A stretch of DNA of 64,000 nucleotides. It comes from Crateriforma conspicua (lineage in GTDB: Bacteria > Planctomycetota > Planctomycetia > Pirellulales > Pirellulaceae). The stretch covers positions 1,488,001 to 1,552,000 of the forward strand of contig NZ_CP036319.1 in assembly GCF_007752935.1 (NCBI RefSeq), written 5' to 3'. Positions 16,473 to 26,709 of the stretch are shown piece after piece; the first letter of the stretch is position 1, and the number at the start of each line of letters is the position of its first letter. The notes beneath the pieces were generated by a model. That model saw only the letters and a program-made list of their open reading frames with translations, was not told where the DNA came from and did no database searches. Position numbers and translations under genes: made by a program.

Positions 16473-19400
16473 ATGGATCAGGATACTCGTAACAAGCTGC
16501 AACGCGCGACCCAACAGGTCAGGCAGATTCTTGAAGAGGAATTTACCGAACAGTTGGAAGGTGCGTTTGATGTACTTCCCGATGGCAATATTTTGCCTGA
16601 GCCAGGCAAGCACCTCGATGCAAGACAGCGACTGACTCGCCGAAAGCTGGTCGAGGCGATTGAACACATTAAGGCGAGTGGCAAGACGGCAAAACAAGCT
16701 GTCGACGAGTTCACTCGTGAAGCTGCATTTACATTCCTCAACCGGTTTGTAGCTTTGCGTATGCTTGAAGCTCGCGGGTTCTTACAGGAGTGCGTTTCAA
16801 AAGGAGACGATTCGAGTGGTTTTAAAGAGTTCTGTGGGCTTGCGCCCGGTTTGTCAGGCCTGGAGGATGGTGGATATCGTATCTATCTGGAGAGCCTGTT
16901 TGATGAGCTGACCGTTGAGGTCAAGGTCCTTTTCGACCGTCGAGACTCAGCCAGTTTACTCTGGCCTCGGAGAGCTGCATTGACCGAAGTGCTGGACATA
17001 TTGAGAGAGACCGAGCTCGCTGGCATCTGGAGCGAAGATGAAACGATCGGCTGGGTCTACCAATATTTTAATAGCGGCGAAGAACGGAAAAAAATGCGGG
17101 AGGAATCCCAGGCTCCCCGCAACAGTCGCGAATTGGCCGTACGTAACCAGTTCTTCACGCCACGGTATGTTGTTGAGTTCTTGACAGACAACACTTTAGG
17201 GCGCATCTGGTACGAAATGCGTCGGGGGCAAACGAGGCTCGTGGACGTGTGCCCGTACTTGGTTCGCCGACCCAACGAAGTGTTTCTAGTAGACGGTCAG
17301 CAGGCGCATGAAGATGGCAGCGACTCAGAGTTGGAGTCCACCCAGGAAGAGTTGCTCAACAAGACCGTTTACATCCCATATCGTGCAAAGAAAGATCCAC
17401 GAGACCTGAAGATCCTCGACCCCGCATGTGGAAGCGGTCACTTCCTTCTGTATGCGTTCGATTTACTAATCTCAATTTATGATGAAGCTTGGTATGACGA
17501 AGCGAGTCCGAAGTCGGAAATCACGGGGCGGCGGTTGCGAGACGACTACTCTGACTTGGAGCAGCTCCACGCTGCGTTGCCGGGTTTGGTGCTGGGTCAC
17601 AATCTACATGGGATCGACATAGATCCACGGGCAGCTCAGATTGCAGCATTGGCTCTCTGGATGCGAGGGCAGCGAACATACAAAGACGCCAACGTGCGAA
17701 CGGGCGCACGACAACTGATCGCAAGATCGAATATTGTGTGTGCTGAGGCGATGCCAGGGGAAGTTGAGCTTTTGAATGAGTTCATCGAAGCACACTTGTC
17801 GAGTGATGCTGAAAGCCGGTTTCTTGGGGTTCTGGTCCGAAAAGTTTTCGAGGCAATGAAACTAGTAAGTGACGCAGGTTCATTGTTGAAGATTGAAGAT
17901 GACATCTCCGAGGAAGTAGCCAAAGCCAAGAAGCAATGGCTGGAACGCCCTGAGTTTAAACAGCAAACGTTGTTCGATGATGAACCACACTTCGTACAGA
18001 AAGAACTTGATCTGACTCGCGGAATCACCGACGAGTCTTTTTGGGAAGAAGCGGAGCAACGTATTTATGGTGCGCTCAGCGAGTACGCCGAACGAGCTGA
18101 AGGGATCGGTTATCAACGTCGTCTGTTTACTGAGGATGTCGCAACCGGATTTTCATTCATTGACCTGTGCCGAACTCGATATGACGTAATTTTGATGAAT
18201 CCTCCTTTCGGAGAACCGGCAGAGACAAGCCAGACATATTTGCGTCAGGAATACGAGAAAGACCGAAATGAGATTATGGCTTGCTTCTTGTCTCGAACTA
18301 CGGAAATGCTGCGTGATGGCGGTCGACTTGGTGCAATTTCTTCGAGAACTGTCTTGTTCAATACTTACTGTGGAGATGCGCGACGACGATGCATGCTAGG
18401 CGAATGTCAAACAACTGAACTAATCGATTTGGGTTGGCGAGTTCTTGACGGAGCAGCGGTTGAAGCAGCAGCTTACTGTATCCAAGCACGTCATGCCGTT
18501 GGGCAAGCCATTGCGATTCGCGCCCTTCGTGACTTAGACAAAGAGGCGGTCATCCGCCAACGAATCATTAATCTGCGCGACATCAATATTAATGCTGAAG
18601 AGACATTTGTTGTAAACATCGACTTGCTTTCACGCCTACCACACCACCCATTTGCATACTGGATGTCTCCGTCGTTTTTGAGAGCATGCACCGCGGAAAA
18701 GACGTTCGCGGAGTCTGGCATTCACGCATTGGTTGGCCTAAGTTCTGCCGATAACTTTCGCTACCTTCGATTGCATTGGGAAATTCCAGCCGATGCGTCT
18801 ACATTCGTGGGTGAAGGCTCCAAATGGGTTCCGATGGCAAAAGGCGGTGAATACAATCCACTGTACGACGATATACATTTGATGCTTAATTGGCATGACA
18901 ATGGTCGAGAGCTACTCCAATCCTCTGCCGCGACAGTGCGGAATGTCCGGCACTACGGCAAACCTGGTGGCACGTATCCATATCGTACCGGGAGTGGATT
19001 CTGCGTGCGAATACTTCCATCTGGTTGTGCGTTTAGTGACGGGGGGCATGGGTTGTTGCCGGATTCGTTTGCCGAGAACGCTTCTGAGGCCCTGTTAAGG
19101 CTAATTGCCTATTGCCACACTCGAATCGCTCGTGCAACGCTCGAAATATTTCTAGGCGAAGGTGGTTCGACAAGCGCAGAAGGTGCTGCCCGAAATTATG
19201 TTCCGCGAGCAATAGAGCAGCTACCGTCTCCTCCTCATGGAGGAGAGTTTGACGTGAGCGTTGCGGTCAGCTGGCTGGAGTTCATGCGGAGCCCATTCTT
19301 GCGCGACGAAACAAGCCGCGAATTTGTCGGCATTCCTGATTACATTCGAATTCACGGTATACGTGAGACGGCGGCGAGAATATCACGAATTGAGGATGGG

Positions 19401-20804
19401 CTGTCCGTCACGCTTCTAGAACAGGTCGAGAAAGAAGATGCCAGAATAGCCGCCGCTTTTGGCCTATCTGATCACGACATTGCGTTCTTAGACCACGAGT
19501 TTGGCCCACACATTACAACTAATGAAGTCGGCGATCCAAGCAGAGAGGACATATGTCGGCTTTACCGTCTAAGTAAAGACGAGCTGACGCGTGCGGCAAT
19601 GGATGCGGTTGGAGCGACACGATTTACCGCGAAGAAAATGTATATGGTCTCGCGACGGATCGAATTAATATGCCGCACATTGAACATAACACCGCGTCAA
19701 GTGCTGAGCGTCTTAGAATCAGAGAATCCAATCAACCATCTCGACTTGACAGATCTCGCTTTCCAAGTCTTGTCTTTCACGTTTGGCTTAGCGATGGGAC
19801 GTTGGGGAAGCTCTTTTTCGTCATTCGACAATATCCGATGCGACGCGAAGGATAGTTTCGCTCCTTTACCAATTATTCCACCTGCGGCAAACGCAAGAAA
19901 CCAATCTGTTGCAGGCATATTCGTCGATGATCAGGGACATGAGGACGATGTGGCTCGGGCGATATCGCTTCAGTTTGGTCACATTGCACCTGATAGGTCG
20001 GACGCAATTGTTCGCGAAGTAATCGATATCCTCGGAGGTCGAGAAGCGGAACTACGCCCTTGGTTGGCCAAGCAGTTCTTTAGCCTGCACATAACCCACT
20101 ATTCTAAGAGCCGACGAAAAGCACCAATCTACTGGCAAGTTGCAACGCCTTCAGCGTTCTACTCCGTCTGGCTCTATTACCACCACTTCACGAAGGATAC
20201 GTTTTTCAAAGTGCTCAATGAGTACGCCAAGCCCAAGGTTGTACATGAGCGGCAAAAGCTTGAACGATTACGTGGTGAAGCAGGCGCCGAGCCAAGTCGC
20301 TCTCAGCGCAAGGAAATTGAAGGCCAAGAACAGATTGTCGCCGAATTGGCTTCGATGGCCGAAGAGATCGAGCGAATCGCTCCGCTATGGAATCCCAACC
20401 TCAATGACGGTGTGATCATCAACTTCGCCCCGCTCTGGCGGCTTGTCCCGCAGAATAAGCCGTGGCAGAAGGAATGCAAAGCGTGCTGGGGCAAGCTGGT
20501 CAAAGGCGAGTACGACTGGGCTCACCTTGCGATGCACCTATGGCCAGAGCGAGTGGTGCCTAAATGCGTCACCGACGCGTGCCTCGCCATCGCACACGGT
20601 CTCGAAGAAGTGTTCTGGGAACAGGACGACCGCGAACGATTGCAGCCAAAGCATGAACCGGAAGGCGGCTGGCAAACGGTCATCGAACGACTTGTGAAAG
20701 AGCGTACCAGTCCAGCCGTAAAGGCAGCACTCCAGAGTTTGCTGGATGCTCCTGTTCCATCAAACGGGTCCAGCAGAAGCCGGAGGCGACGGGGAAGCTC
20801 CTGA
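16473..20804 (+). CDS. pglX: BREX adenine-specific DNA methyltransferase PglX
   Basis: A 1443-residue N6-adenine methyltransferase that marks host DNA as self and takes part in blocking phage replication. The SAM-binding motif I is DPACGSGHF (Asp316) and the catalytic motif IV is NPPF at 576-579 in ILMNPPFGE. A target-recognition region fills the middle and C-terminus, ending in a basic RSRRRRG tail. It is longer than the roughly 1200-residue PglX of type 1 BREX. The start ATG has GGGAAG upstream. Gene order (brxC-pglX-...-pglZ) separates it from type I or type IIL modification enzymes. The recognition sequence cannot be predicted from this. Confidence 0.93.
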   Translation: MDQDTRNKLQRATQQVRQILEEEFTEQLEGAFDVLPDGNILPEPGKHLDARQRLTRRKLVEAIEHIKASGKTAKQAVDEFTREAAFTFLNRFVALRMLEARGFLQECVSKGDDSSGFKEFCGLAPGLSGLEDGGYRIYLESLFDELTVEVKVLFDRRDSASLLWPRRAALTEVLDILRETELAGIWSEDETIGWVYQYFNSGEERKKMREESQAPRNSRELAVRNQFFTPRYVVEFLTDNTLGRIWYEMRRGQTRLVDVCPYLVRRPNEVFLVDGQQAHEDGSDSELESTQEELLNKTVYIPYRAKKDPRDLKILDPACGSGHFLLYAFDLLISIYDEAWYDEASPKSEITGRRLRDDYSDLEQLHAALPGLVLGHNLHGIDIDPRAAQIAALALWMRGQRTYKDANVRTGARQLIARSNIVCAEAMPGEVELLNEFIEAHLSSDAESRFLGVLVRKVFEAMKLVSDAGSLLKIEDDISEEVAKAKKQWLERPEFKQQTLFDDEPHFVQKELDLTRGITDESFWEEAEQRIYGALSEYAERAEGIGYQRRLFTEDVATGFSFIDLCRTRYDVILMNPPFGEPAETSQTYLRQEYEKDRNEIMACFLSRTTEMLRDGGRLGAISSRTVLFNTYCGDARRRCMLGECQTTELIDLGWRVLDGAAVEAAAYCIQARHAVGQAIAIRALRDLDKEAVIRQRIINLRDININAEETFVVNIDLLSRLPHHPFAYWMSPSFLRACTAEKTFAESGIHALVGLSSADNFRYLRLHWEIPADASTFVGEGSKWVPMAKGGEYNPLYDDIHLMLNWHDNGRELLQSSAATVRNVRHYGKPGGTYPYRTGSGFCVRILPSGCAFSDGGHGLLPDSFAENASEALLRLIAYCHTRIARATLEIFLGEGGSTSAEGAARNYVPRAIEQLPSPPHGGEFDVSVAVSWLEFMRSPFLRDETSREFVGIPDYIRIHGIRETAARISRIEDGLSVTLLEQVEKEDARIAAAFGLSDHDIAFLDHEFGPHITTNEVGDPSREDICRLYRLSKDELTRAAMDAVGATRFTAKKMYMVSRRIELICRTLNITPRQVLSVLESENPINHLDLTDLAFQVLSFTFGLAMGRWGSSFSSFDNIRCDAKDSFAPLPIIPPAANARNQSVAGIFVDDQGHEDDVARAISLQFGHIAPDRSDAIVREVIDILGGREAELRPWLAKQFFSLHITHYSKSRRKAPIYWQVATPSAFYSVWLYYHHFTKDTFFKVLNEYAKPKVVHERQKLERLRGEAGAEPSRSQRKEIEGQEQIVAELASMAEEIERIAPLWNPNLNDGVIINFAPLWRLVPQNKPWQKECKACWGKLVKGEYDWAHLAMHLWPERVVPKCVTDACLAIAHGLEEVFWEQDDRERLQPKHEPEGGWQTVIERLVKERTSPAVKAALQSLLDAPVPSNGSSRSRRRRGSS

Positions 20805-20849
20805 GAGAAGTGCCAGGCTTTGAAACAAGACTGGCCGGGGGCTGTCTTT

Positions 20850-20877
20850 ATTTCAAAAAACCTGCAACAATTGAAAT
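20850..20877. promoter_or_regulatory. Inverted repeat between pglX and fic
   Basis: ATTTCAA (20850-20856) and TTGAAAT (20871-20877) form a 7-bp inverted repeat in the 127-base gap before fic. A further TGAAATA copy follows at about 20914. This is the largest gap inside the operon, so fic may have its own promoter and operator here. Confidence 0.35.
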
Positions 20878-20931
20878 AACTGGAACCTGGAGGGCCAGTA
20901 GTTAAGTCAACTGAAATAGAGCGTTAGTTCA

Positions 20932-22089
20932 ATGAGAGCAGGCAGATACGTCAAGCAACAGACCGATTACCGGGCATTTATCCCGGCTGATCTGCCTCCC
21001 GATCCGCCTGTGACGCTGGACTCGGAGCTGACCCGACTCCTCTCAGATGCTGACCGTGCTCTTGGTCGACTCGACGGTGTGGCTACGGTGCTTCCGAATC
21101 CAGACCTGTTCGTTGCCATGTACGTTCGGCAGGAAGCCGTGCTGAGTTCCCAGATTGAGGGCACCCAGAGCACGCTTCAAGACGTTCTGGCATTCGAAGC
21201 AGACGCCAATCAAGATTCACGTCCGGGGGATGTCGAAGAAGTCGTCAACTACGTTGCTGCCATGAACCATGGACTGAGGCGACTTCCAGAGCTGCCAGTG
21301 AGTCTTCGACTCGTTAAAGAGATCCACGCGCAACTGATGGCCGGGGTTCGCGGAAGCGAACTGCAACCGGGAGAGTTCCGTCGCTCGCAGAACTGGATTG
21401 GTGCGCAGGGTTGCACGCTCAAGAATGCTGACTTTGTGCCCCCACCACCGCATGAGATGCTTCAGGCACTTGATAACCTTGAACGTTTCATTCACGAGCG
21501 CGACTCGCTGCCGCTTCTCATTCAATGCGGTCTCGTTCACGCCCAGTTTGAAACTATCCATCCATTTCTTGATGGTAACGGTCGAGTCGGAAGACTCCTC
21601 ATCACGTTCATGTTGTGTGAACGGAAGATTTTGCTTCGCCCTCTGCTCTATCTGAGTTATTACCTGAAGAGCCGCAAGGCCGAGTACTATGACCGCCTCA
21701 CAGCAGTGCGGGTCAATGGCGACTGGGAAGGATGGCTCAAGTTCTTTCTACGTGGTGTGTACGAAGTGAGTCTTTCGGCTACGGAAACAGCACGTCGAAT
21801 TCTCGCACTACGTGAGGAACATCGGCAGGTTCTCTCTGAATCATTTGCTTCAGCCAGTAACTCGCTTCGCCTCCATGACAGGATGTTTGAGAAGCCGACG
21901 TTCTCAGTGGGCGAAGCCAAGGAAGTTATGGGGTGCGCGTACGGTACTGCAAACACCATTGTTGAAAAGCTAGAGGAACTGGGATTGGTTCGAGAGATTA
22001 CCGGACAGGAGCGTAACAGGCGTTATCAATACGAGCCGTACGTGCGTCTTTTCGATCCCGACAAGTTAACAATCGAGAGGGAGGATTGA
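20932..22089 (+). CDS. Fic-domain protein embedded in the BREX operon
   Basis: A 385-residue Fic protein. The catalytic motif HPFLDGNGRVGR begins at His210 and is intact, so it should transfer AMP (or another nucleotide part) to a target protein. An N-terminal inhibitory helix is present as SSQIEG (72-77), the S-x-x-x-E-G type of class II Fic enzymes that restrain themselves. The C-terminal ~90 residues form a winged-helix-like domain (FSVGEAKEVMGCAYGTANTI). It lies between pglX and pglZ, and its stop overlaps the pglZ start (TGATG), so its production is tied to PglZ. Its target is unknown. A separate toxin or a modulator of BREX are both possible. Confidence 0.9.
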   Translation: MRAGRYVKQQTDYRAFIPADLPPDPPVTLDSELTRLLSDADRALGRLDGVATVLPNPDLFVAMYVRQEAVLSSQIEGTQSTLQDVLAFEADANQDSRPGDVEEVVNYVAAMNHGLRRLPELPVSLRLVKEIHAQLMAGVRGSELQPGEFRRSQNWIGAQGCTLKNADFVPPPPHEMLQALDNLERFIHERDSLPLLIQCGLVHAQFETIHPFLDGNGRVGRLLITFMLCERKILLRPLLYLSYYLKSRKAEYYDRLTAVRVNGDWEGWLKFFLRGVYEVSLSATETARRILALREEHRQVLSESFASASNSLRLHDRMFEKPTFSVGEAKEVMGCAYGTANTIVEKLEELGLVREITGQERNRRYQYEPYVRLFDPDKLTIERED

Positions 22090-24629
22090 TGCACGCACTG
22101 CATAAGCATCTATCGCAGACACTGGCAGACAAGCTTGTCAAACGCGGAGTCGTTGTCTGGTACGACGGACGGGGAGAATTCAAGGAATTCGTCGCCGAGT
22201 TGACAGGTGAGAATGTCCCGGCAACTTGCCAGGTGGATACGATCGCAATCGATGGCAAAGCCGCGTCACTATGCGTGATGCAGGATTCGTTCTTTGAAGC
22301 GAAGTTTGCAGTCGAGAGCATAGTCTCTGGTGATTCTTCAGAGCCACTTTTGCTGTATCTTCCGGAGAAGAAACGAGATGATGATACCGCAGTCTTAATG
22401 GAGCTAGAAGCGGGAGGGGAGCGATGGGAGCCCCAGCTAAAGCGTGAGGCTCGAAGGGTGCTCAAGAAACAACTTGGGGACGGGCAAATAGACGGTCTCC
22501 TTGCTTCACCCGGTATTGGCTACGCCGACATCGTCGGAATACTTGCCGGTGGGCAGGGACAAGGAACATCAGGTTCTTTGTTGGAGGTCATCTACAATGC
22601 CAAAGACAACGCAACCATTCTGGCATCGTGGCTCGCTACCGATGATGAAGACTCCCGAATCACCGAAAAGGGAGCCATTCCAGAGCTTCGCGACCTGCTT
22701 TCCTCGCGGCTCGGTCTGGAACTCGAAGACGAATTCGAGCTTGAAGATGCACGACGAAAGGCATGTCGGTATGTACTGCTGGGCGAGTTCCGAAACGATC
22801 TGAAATGTGATGCTCCTCCGTCACTAAATCTCGTTGAGCAGCCGACTGGCAAACAACTTGAGTTGGTTCTTGCTGTTGCAGAGGAGTTGCGGGAGACCCA
22901 CTCTGAATCCTACGTCACAATTGCCGACAGCATTGAGCAGGAATTGCATCTAAAGACTCAGGGAATTGCCCCGGAAACGCTTGGTAAGATTGATACGTTT
23001 CGTTTTGAAGAGGAATGCTTGCTTGAATACGTCGGGCAGCAAATCGAGACCGGTAACTTTCAGGCCGCACTTGAGATTGTGGAGCACAGACGGCTCAGTT
23101 TCTGGGCACTGAACAGGCTTCAGCGACAGGAACAGTGGCAAGCTTACAGCCTTGCCGCACAGCTTGGCTTAGCTGTCACTGATGTATCAGCTCAACTGCC
23201 CGACGCAAAGAAAACAGCAGTCCACTGGGTTGAGGGCTATTCTGCCGAAAAAGGATGGTATCGAGTCGACCTGCTACACAGACGGTTGGAATCGGCGCTT
23301 TCTGCGATGACAGATACAATCGTATCCGAGAAAGTCATTCACCGCGTCCGCAAAGACTACGAAAAGCTTCTCAATCGCATGACCGGCGGCTTTATCGCTG
23401 CTTTCAAAGACTCCGACTGGTCACTCCCTGGAGTCATGCACCAGACAGAAGTCTACAGCCGGGAAGTGCAAACGACCGGGGAGCCGGTGTGCTTCATTCT
23501 GGTCGATGCTCTCCGCTACGAAATGGGCGTTGAATTAAAAGGGCTGTTGGAAGTTGCGGAACAGCTGAGTCTCGAACCTGCTATTGCAGCGATCCCTACG
23601 ATTACGCCAATCGGAATGGCTGCATTGATGCCGGGAGCAGATGAATCCTTTTCCGTTGTTGAAAGCGGAAAGGATCTCGGAGCGAAGATTGAGAACTCAG
23701 TATCTGGATCACTAAACGATCGCAGAAAGGTCTGGAAGGGGCGCGTTCCAGATGTTGTGGATCTTGAGCTGGATAAGGTCTTGAGTCATTCGCCTTCACA
23801 GCTGAAAAAACGAATTGCAGCTGCTCCACTGGTGGTTGTTCGAAGCATTGAAATTGATGCGATGGGTGAGGGAGGCAACACCTTTCTCGCACGTCAGGTG
23901 ATGGATACGGCAATAAACAACGTTGCACGAGCTATCAAGCGACTTTCTTTAATGGGTATTTCAAAGTTCGTGGTCGCAGCGGACCACGGACACCTGTTCA
24001 TCCACGAGCGTGATGAGTCTGAGAGAATTGATAAGCCTGGCGGTGAGCAGGTTTCGTTGCATCGTAGATGCTGGGCCGGAAGAGGAGGAGCGACAGCTCC
24101 TGGAACTGTTCGCGTGTCTGCCGAGCAACTTGGATACGACTCAGATCTAGACTTCGTGTTCCCTGCCAGTAACTCTGTGTTTAAGGCAGGTGGTGACCTT
24201 GCGTATTATCACGGCGGATTGAGTCTCCAGGAGTTGCTGATACCTGTACTCTCGATACGGATGCCTTCTGTAGCAAAAGAAGCCACGTCCGACATTGACA
24301 TTACGCTGTCGAAGATTCCCGAGAAGATTGCAAACAGAATCGTCACTTTCGGGATCAGTGCAGGAAACTCCCTGTTCTCTCAAGACGATTTCAGTGTTCG
24401 CCCTGTATTGCTCAGTGCCGGGCAACACGTTGGGCACGTCGGAATGGTTCTCGATGCAGAACATGAGCAGCTAACGCATTGTGTGCGAATGAAGCCAGGT
24501 ACGAAATGCACGGTTGGCGTTCAGCTACTTAACGACAGCGTGACCAGTGTCGAGATAGTGGTCCTTGACCCTGAGACCGACCGGATACTGGCAAAATCAA
24601 ACAAGATCCCGGTGAAGCTTGGGATTTGA
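22089..24629 (+). CDS. pglZ: BREX phosphatase-like protein PglZ (type A)
   Basis: An 846-residue protein from the ATG at 22089, preceded by GAGGGAGG. It carries alkaline-phosphatase-superfamily metal sites: FILVDALRYEMG (Asp473) and VAADHGHLFIH (Asp632-His633, His635). PglZ is the one component present in all BREX types, and the ~850 length with this layout matches PglZ type A. Its start overlaps the fic stop by one base. It works with BrxC and PglX in recognising or blocking phage DNA; its exact reaction is not settled. Confidence 0.92.
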   Translation: MHALHKHLSQTLADKLVKRGVVVWYDGRGEFKEFVAELTGENVPATCQVDTIAIDGKAASLCVMQDSFFEAKFAVESIVSGDSSEPLLLYLPEKKRDDDTAVLMELEAGGERWEPQLKREARRVLKKQLGDGQIDGLLASPGIGYADIVGILAGGQGQGTSGSLLEVIYNAKDNATILASWLATDDEDSRITEKGAIPELRDLLSSRLGLELEDEFELEDARRKACRYVLLGEFRNDLKCDAPPSLNLVEQPTGKQLELVLAVAEELRETHSESYVTIADSIEQELHLKTQGIAPETLGKIDTFRFEEECLLEYVGQQIETGNFQAALEIVEHRRLSFWALNRLQRQEQWQAYSLAAQLGLAVTDVSAQLPDAKKTAVHWVEGYSAEKGWYRVDLLHRRLESALSAMTDTIVSEKVIHRVRKDYEKLLNRMTGGFIAAFKDSDWSLPGVMHQTEVYSREVQTTGEPVCFILVDALRYEMGVELKGLLEVAEQLSLEPAIAAIPTITPIGMAALMPGADESFSVVESGKDLGAKIENSVSGSLNDRRKVWKGRVPDVVDLELDKVLSHSPSQLKKRIAAAPLVVVRSIEIDAMGEGGNTFLARQVMDTAINNVARAIKRLSLMGISKFVVAADHGHLFIHERDESERIDKPGGEQVSLHRRCWAGRGGATAPGTVRVSAEQLGYDSDLDFVFPASNSVFKAGGDLAYYHGGLSLQELLIPVLSIRMPSVAKEATSDIDITLSKIPEKIANRIVTFGISAGNSLFSQDDFSVRPVLLSAGQHVGHVGMVLDAEHEQLTHCVRMKPGTKCTVGVQLLNDSVTSVEIVVLDPETDRILAKSNKIPVKLGI

Positions 24630-24646
24630 TCGAATAGGAAGAACTT

Positions 24647-26698
24647 ATGACTGAAGAAGCAACACAAACCGGGCAGGACGCACTTGATCAAAAGCTCACC
24701 AGAGCTTTTGACGGCAAAGTTGTTCGCAAGGATCTTGTTCGCAAAGTGAAAGTCGGCGCAAACGTTCCTGTGTTCGTGCTGGAATTCCTCCTTGGGAAGT
24801 ACTGCGCCTCCTCAGACGAGATGGCGATTCAGATGGGTCTCAAGGTAGTGAACGACACGCTCTCTGAGAATTACATCAGGCCAGATGAGTTCATGAAGGC
24901 GCAGTCAAAAGTTGAACAGCTTCAGGGCGACACCCACACCTTTATCGACAAGGTGAAAGTCCGTCTTGCAGATTCCGAGTACTGGGCAGAGCTTGTGAAC
25001 TTTAACCACAAGTTCGTCCACGTTTCGCCAAAATACGTTCGTGACTACGACAGGCTTCTGACGGGTGGCGTCTGGGCTCAGGTCGACATGAAGTTTGAGT
25101 ACGACGAAGAGACAAAGGGAAAGAATCCATTCTGGATCACAAAACTTCAGCCAATTCAGATCGCCTCTTTCAACGTTGAAGAGTACCAGGCGGGACGCGC
25201 TGAATTCACATCCGATGAGTGGATCGATGTCATTATTCGCACGATGGGCTACGAACCAGACGTTATGGATAAGCGGCTCAAAATGCTCTTCCTCGTTCGG
25301 CTGATTCCACTCACCGAGCGAAACTTCAATCTGGTTGAGCTTGGTCCTCGTGGTACCGGAAAGAGTTATGCCGTTCAGGAGCTTTCTCCTTACGGAGCGC
25401 TGCTGACAGGACCAACGACTGTGGCGAACATGTTTGGCCACATGTCAGGCAAGCAGAAAGGGATGGTGACAATCTGGGACGTGGTGGCGTTTGATGAAGT
25501 GGCAGACCTTCAAAAGATGCCCAAAGAAGTCATCACAACGATGAAGACGTACTGTGAGTCAGGAACGTTTCAGCGAGGGAAGGAATCTGACACGGGCGAT
25601 GCAAGTATCGCAATGTTCGGGAACACCAATCAGCCAATCGACGTGATGGTCCAGCAGGGGCATCTGTTTGCACCAATGCCAGACGTCATCCGGGATGATA
25701 TGGCGTTTATTGATCGCTTGCACTTTTACCTTCCGGGCTGGGAAGTGCCAAAAATGCGCCCCGATCTGTTCACGAGCCACTATGGCTTCGTTGTCGATTA
25801 TTTTGCGGAAGCCCTGAGGGCACTTCGCAAGCACAATTTCACCGAAATGCTCGACCGGCATTTTCACCTTGGAAGTCATCTAAACACACGAGATCAGAAA
25901 GCTGTCCGAAAGACAGTCTCTGGATTGATGAAGATCATTTATCCGCACGGCAAGGTCTCCAAAGACGAGCTTGGTGAACTTGTTGAGTTTGCAATAGAGG
26001 GACGTCGACGCGTCAAAGAGCAACTCAAGAAAATGGGATCATTCGAGTACTACCAAACATCATTCAGCTACAGCGACAAGGAACTGGGCGAGGAGCGATT
26101 TGTCGGCGTGCCCGAGCAGGGTGGAAAGGATCTGGTAGCTGCCGATCCACTGGCTCCCGGCTCTGTATACACGGGAGCGATTGGCCCAGATGGCACAGTC
26201 GGTCTTTATCGACTTGAAGTCACGATTACTTCCGGTACTGGCAAATTGAAAGTTGCTGGAGGCGTTCGGGGCACAATGAAGGAGTCCATCAGCCGAGCAT
26301 TTAGCTATTTCCTTTCGAAGAAAGTTGAATTCGGGATGGGACGAGAAATTGACACATCCGATTTCCACGTCGAGTCAATCGACCTTCTAAATAACGGTGT
26401 CGAAGCAGAGGTTGGCGTTGCTTTCTTCGTCGCAGCCTTCTCAGCAATTCGCCATTCTCCCGTCACAGCTGCAACGTTGATTCTCGGTGACATGAGCATT
26501 CAAGGAAACATCAAAGAAGTCCGATCGCTCACTGAGCCATTACAGCTAGCACGCGACAATGGAGTCAAACGCGCCTTGGTTCCAATTGAGAACAAGCGAC
26601 AATTCCTTGAAGTCAGTGGTGACATCATGGAGCATGTTGACCCGGTGTTTTATGGAGATCCGAAGGCAGCTGCCTTCAAAGCGTTGGGGATGAACTAG
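24647..26698 (+). CDS. brxL: BREX Lon-related AAA+ protein BrxL
   Basis: A 683-residue protein typical of BrxL. Walker A is GPRGTGKS at 233-240 and Walker B is FDEVADL after TIWDVVA; the C-terminal third (about 530-683) is Lon-like. At the place where Lon has its catalytic Ser I see VEAEVGVAFF, and at the Lys position SLTEPLQL, so both dyad residues appear absent. That agrees with BrxL acting as an AAA+ DNA motor rather than a protease. BrxL marks BREX type 1 and is the effector end of the system. A GGAAGAA site precedes the ATG 17 bases after pglZ. Confidence 0.92.
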   Translation: MTEEATQTGQDALDQKLTRAFDGKVVRKDLVRKVKVGANVPVFVLEFLLGKYCASSDEMAIQMGLKVVNDTLSENYIRPDEFMKAQSKVEQLQGDTHTFIDKVKVRLADSEYWAELVNFNHKFVHVSPKYVRDYDRLLTGGVWAQVDMKFEYDEETKGKNPFWITKLQPIQIASFNVEEYQAGRAEFTSDEWIDVIIRTMGYEPDVMDKRLKMLFLVRLIPLTERNFNLVELGPRGTGKSYAVQELSPYGALLTGPTTVANMFGHMSGKQKGMVTIWDVVAFDEVADLQKMPKEVITTMKTYCESGTFQRGKESDTGDASIAMFGNTNQPIDVMVQQGHLFAPMPDVIRDDMAFIDRLHFYLPGWEVPKMRPDLFTSHYGFVVDYFAEALRALRKHNFTEMLDRHFHLGSHLNTRDQKAVRKTVSGLMKIIYPHGKVSKDELGELVEFAIEGRRRVKEQLKKMGSFEYYQTSFSYSDKELGEERFVGVPEQGGKDLVAADPLAPGSVYTGAIGPDGTVGLYRLEVTITSGTGKLKVAGGVRGTMKESISRAFSYFLSKKVEFGMGREIDTSDFHVESIDLLNNGVEAEVGVAFFVAAFSAIRHSPVTAATLILGDMSIQGNIKEVRSLTEPLQLARDNGVKRALVPIENKRQFLEVSGDIMEHVDPVFYGDPKAAAFKALGMN

Positions 26699-26709
26699 GA
26701 ATAGCTCAG

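Noticed and set aside
16473-20804. Stand-alone type IIL / type I modification enzyme
   Set aside because: No nuclease motif, and the flanking brxC and pglZ genes identify it as PglX.
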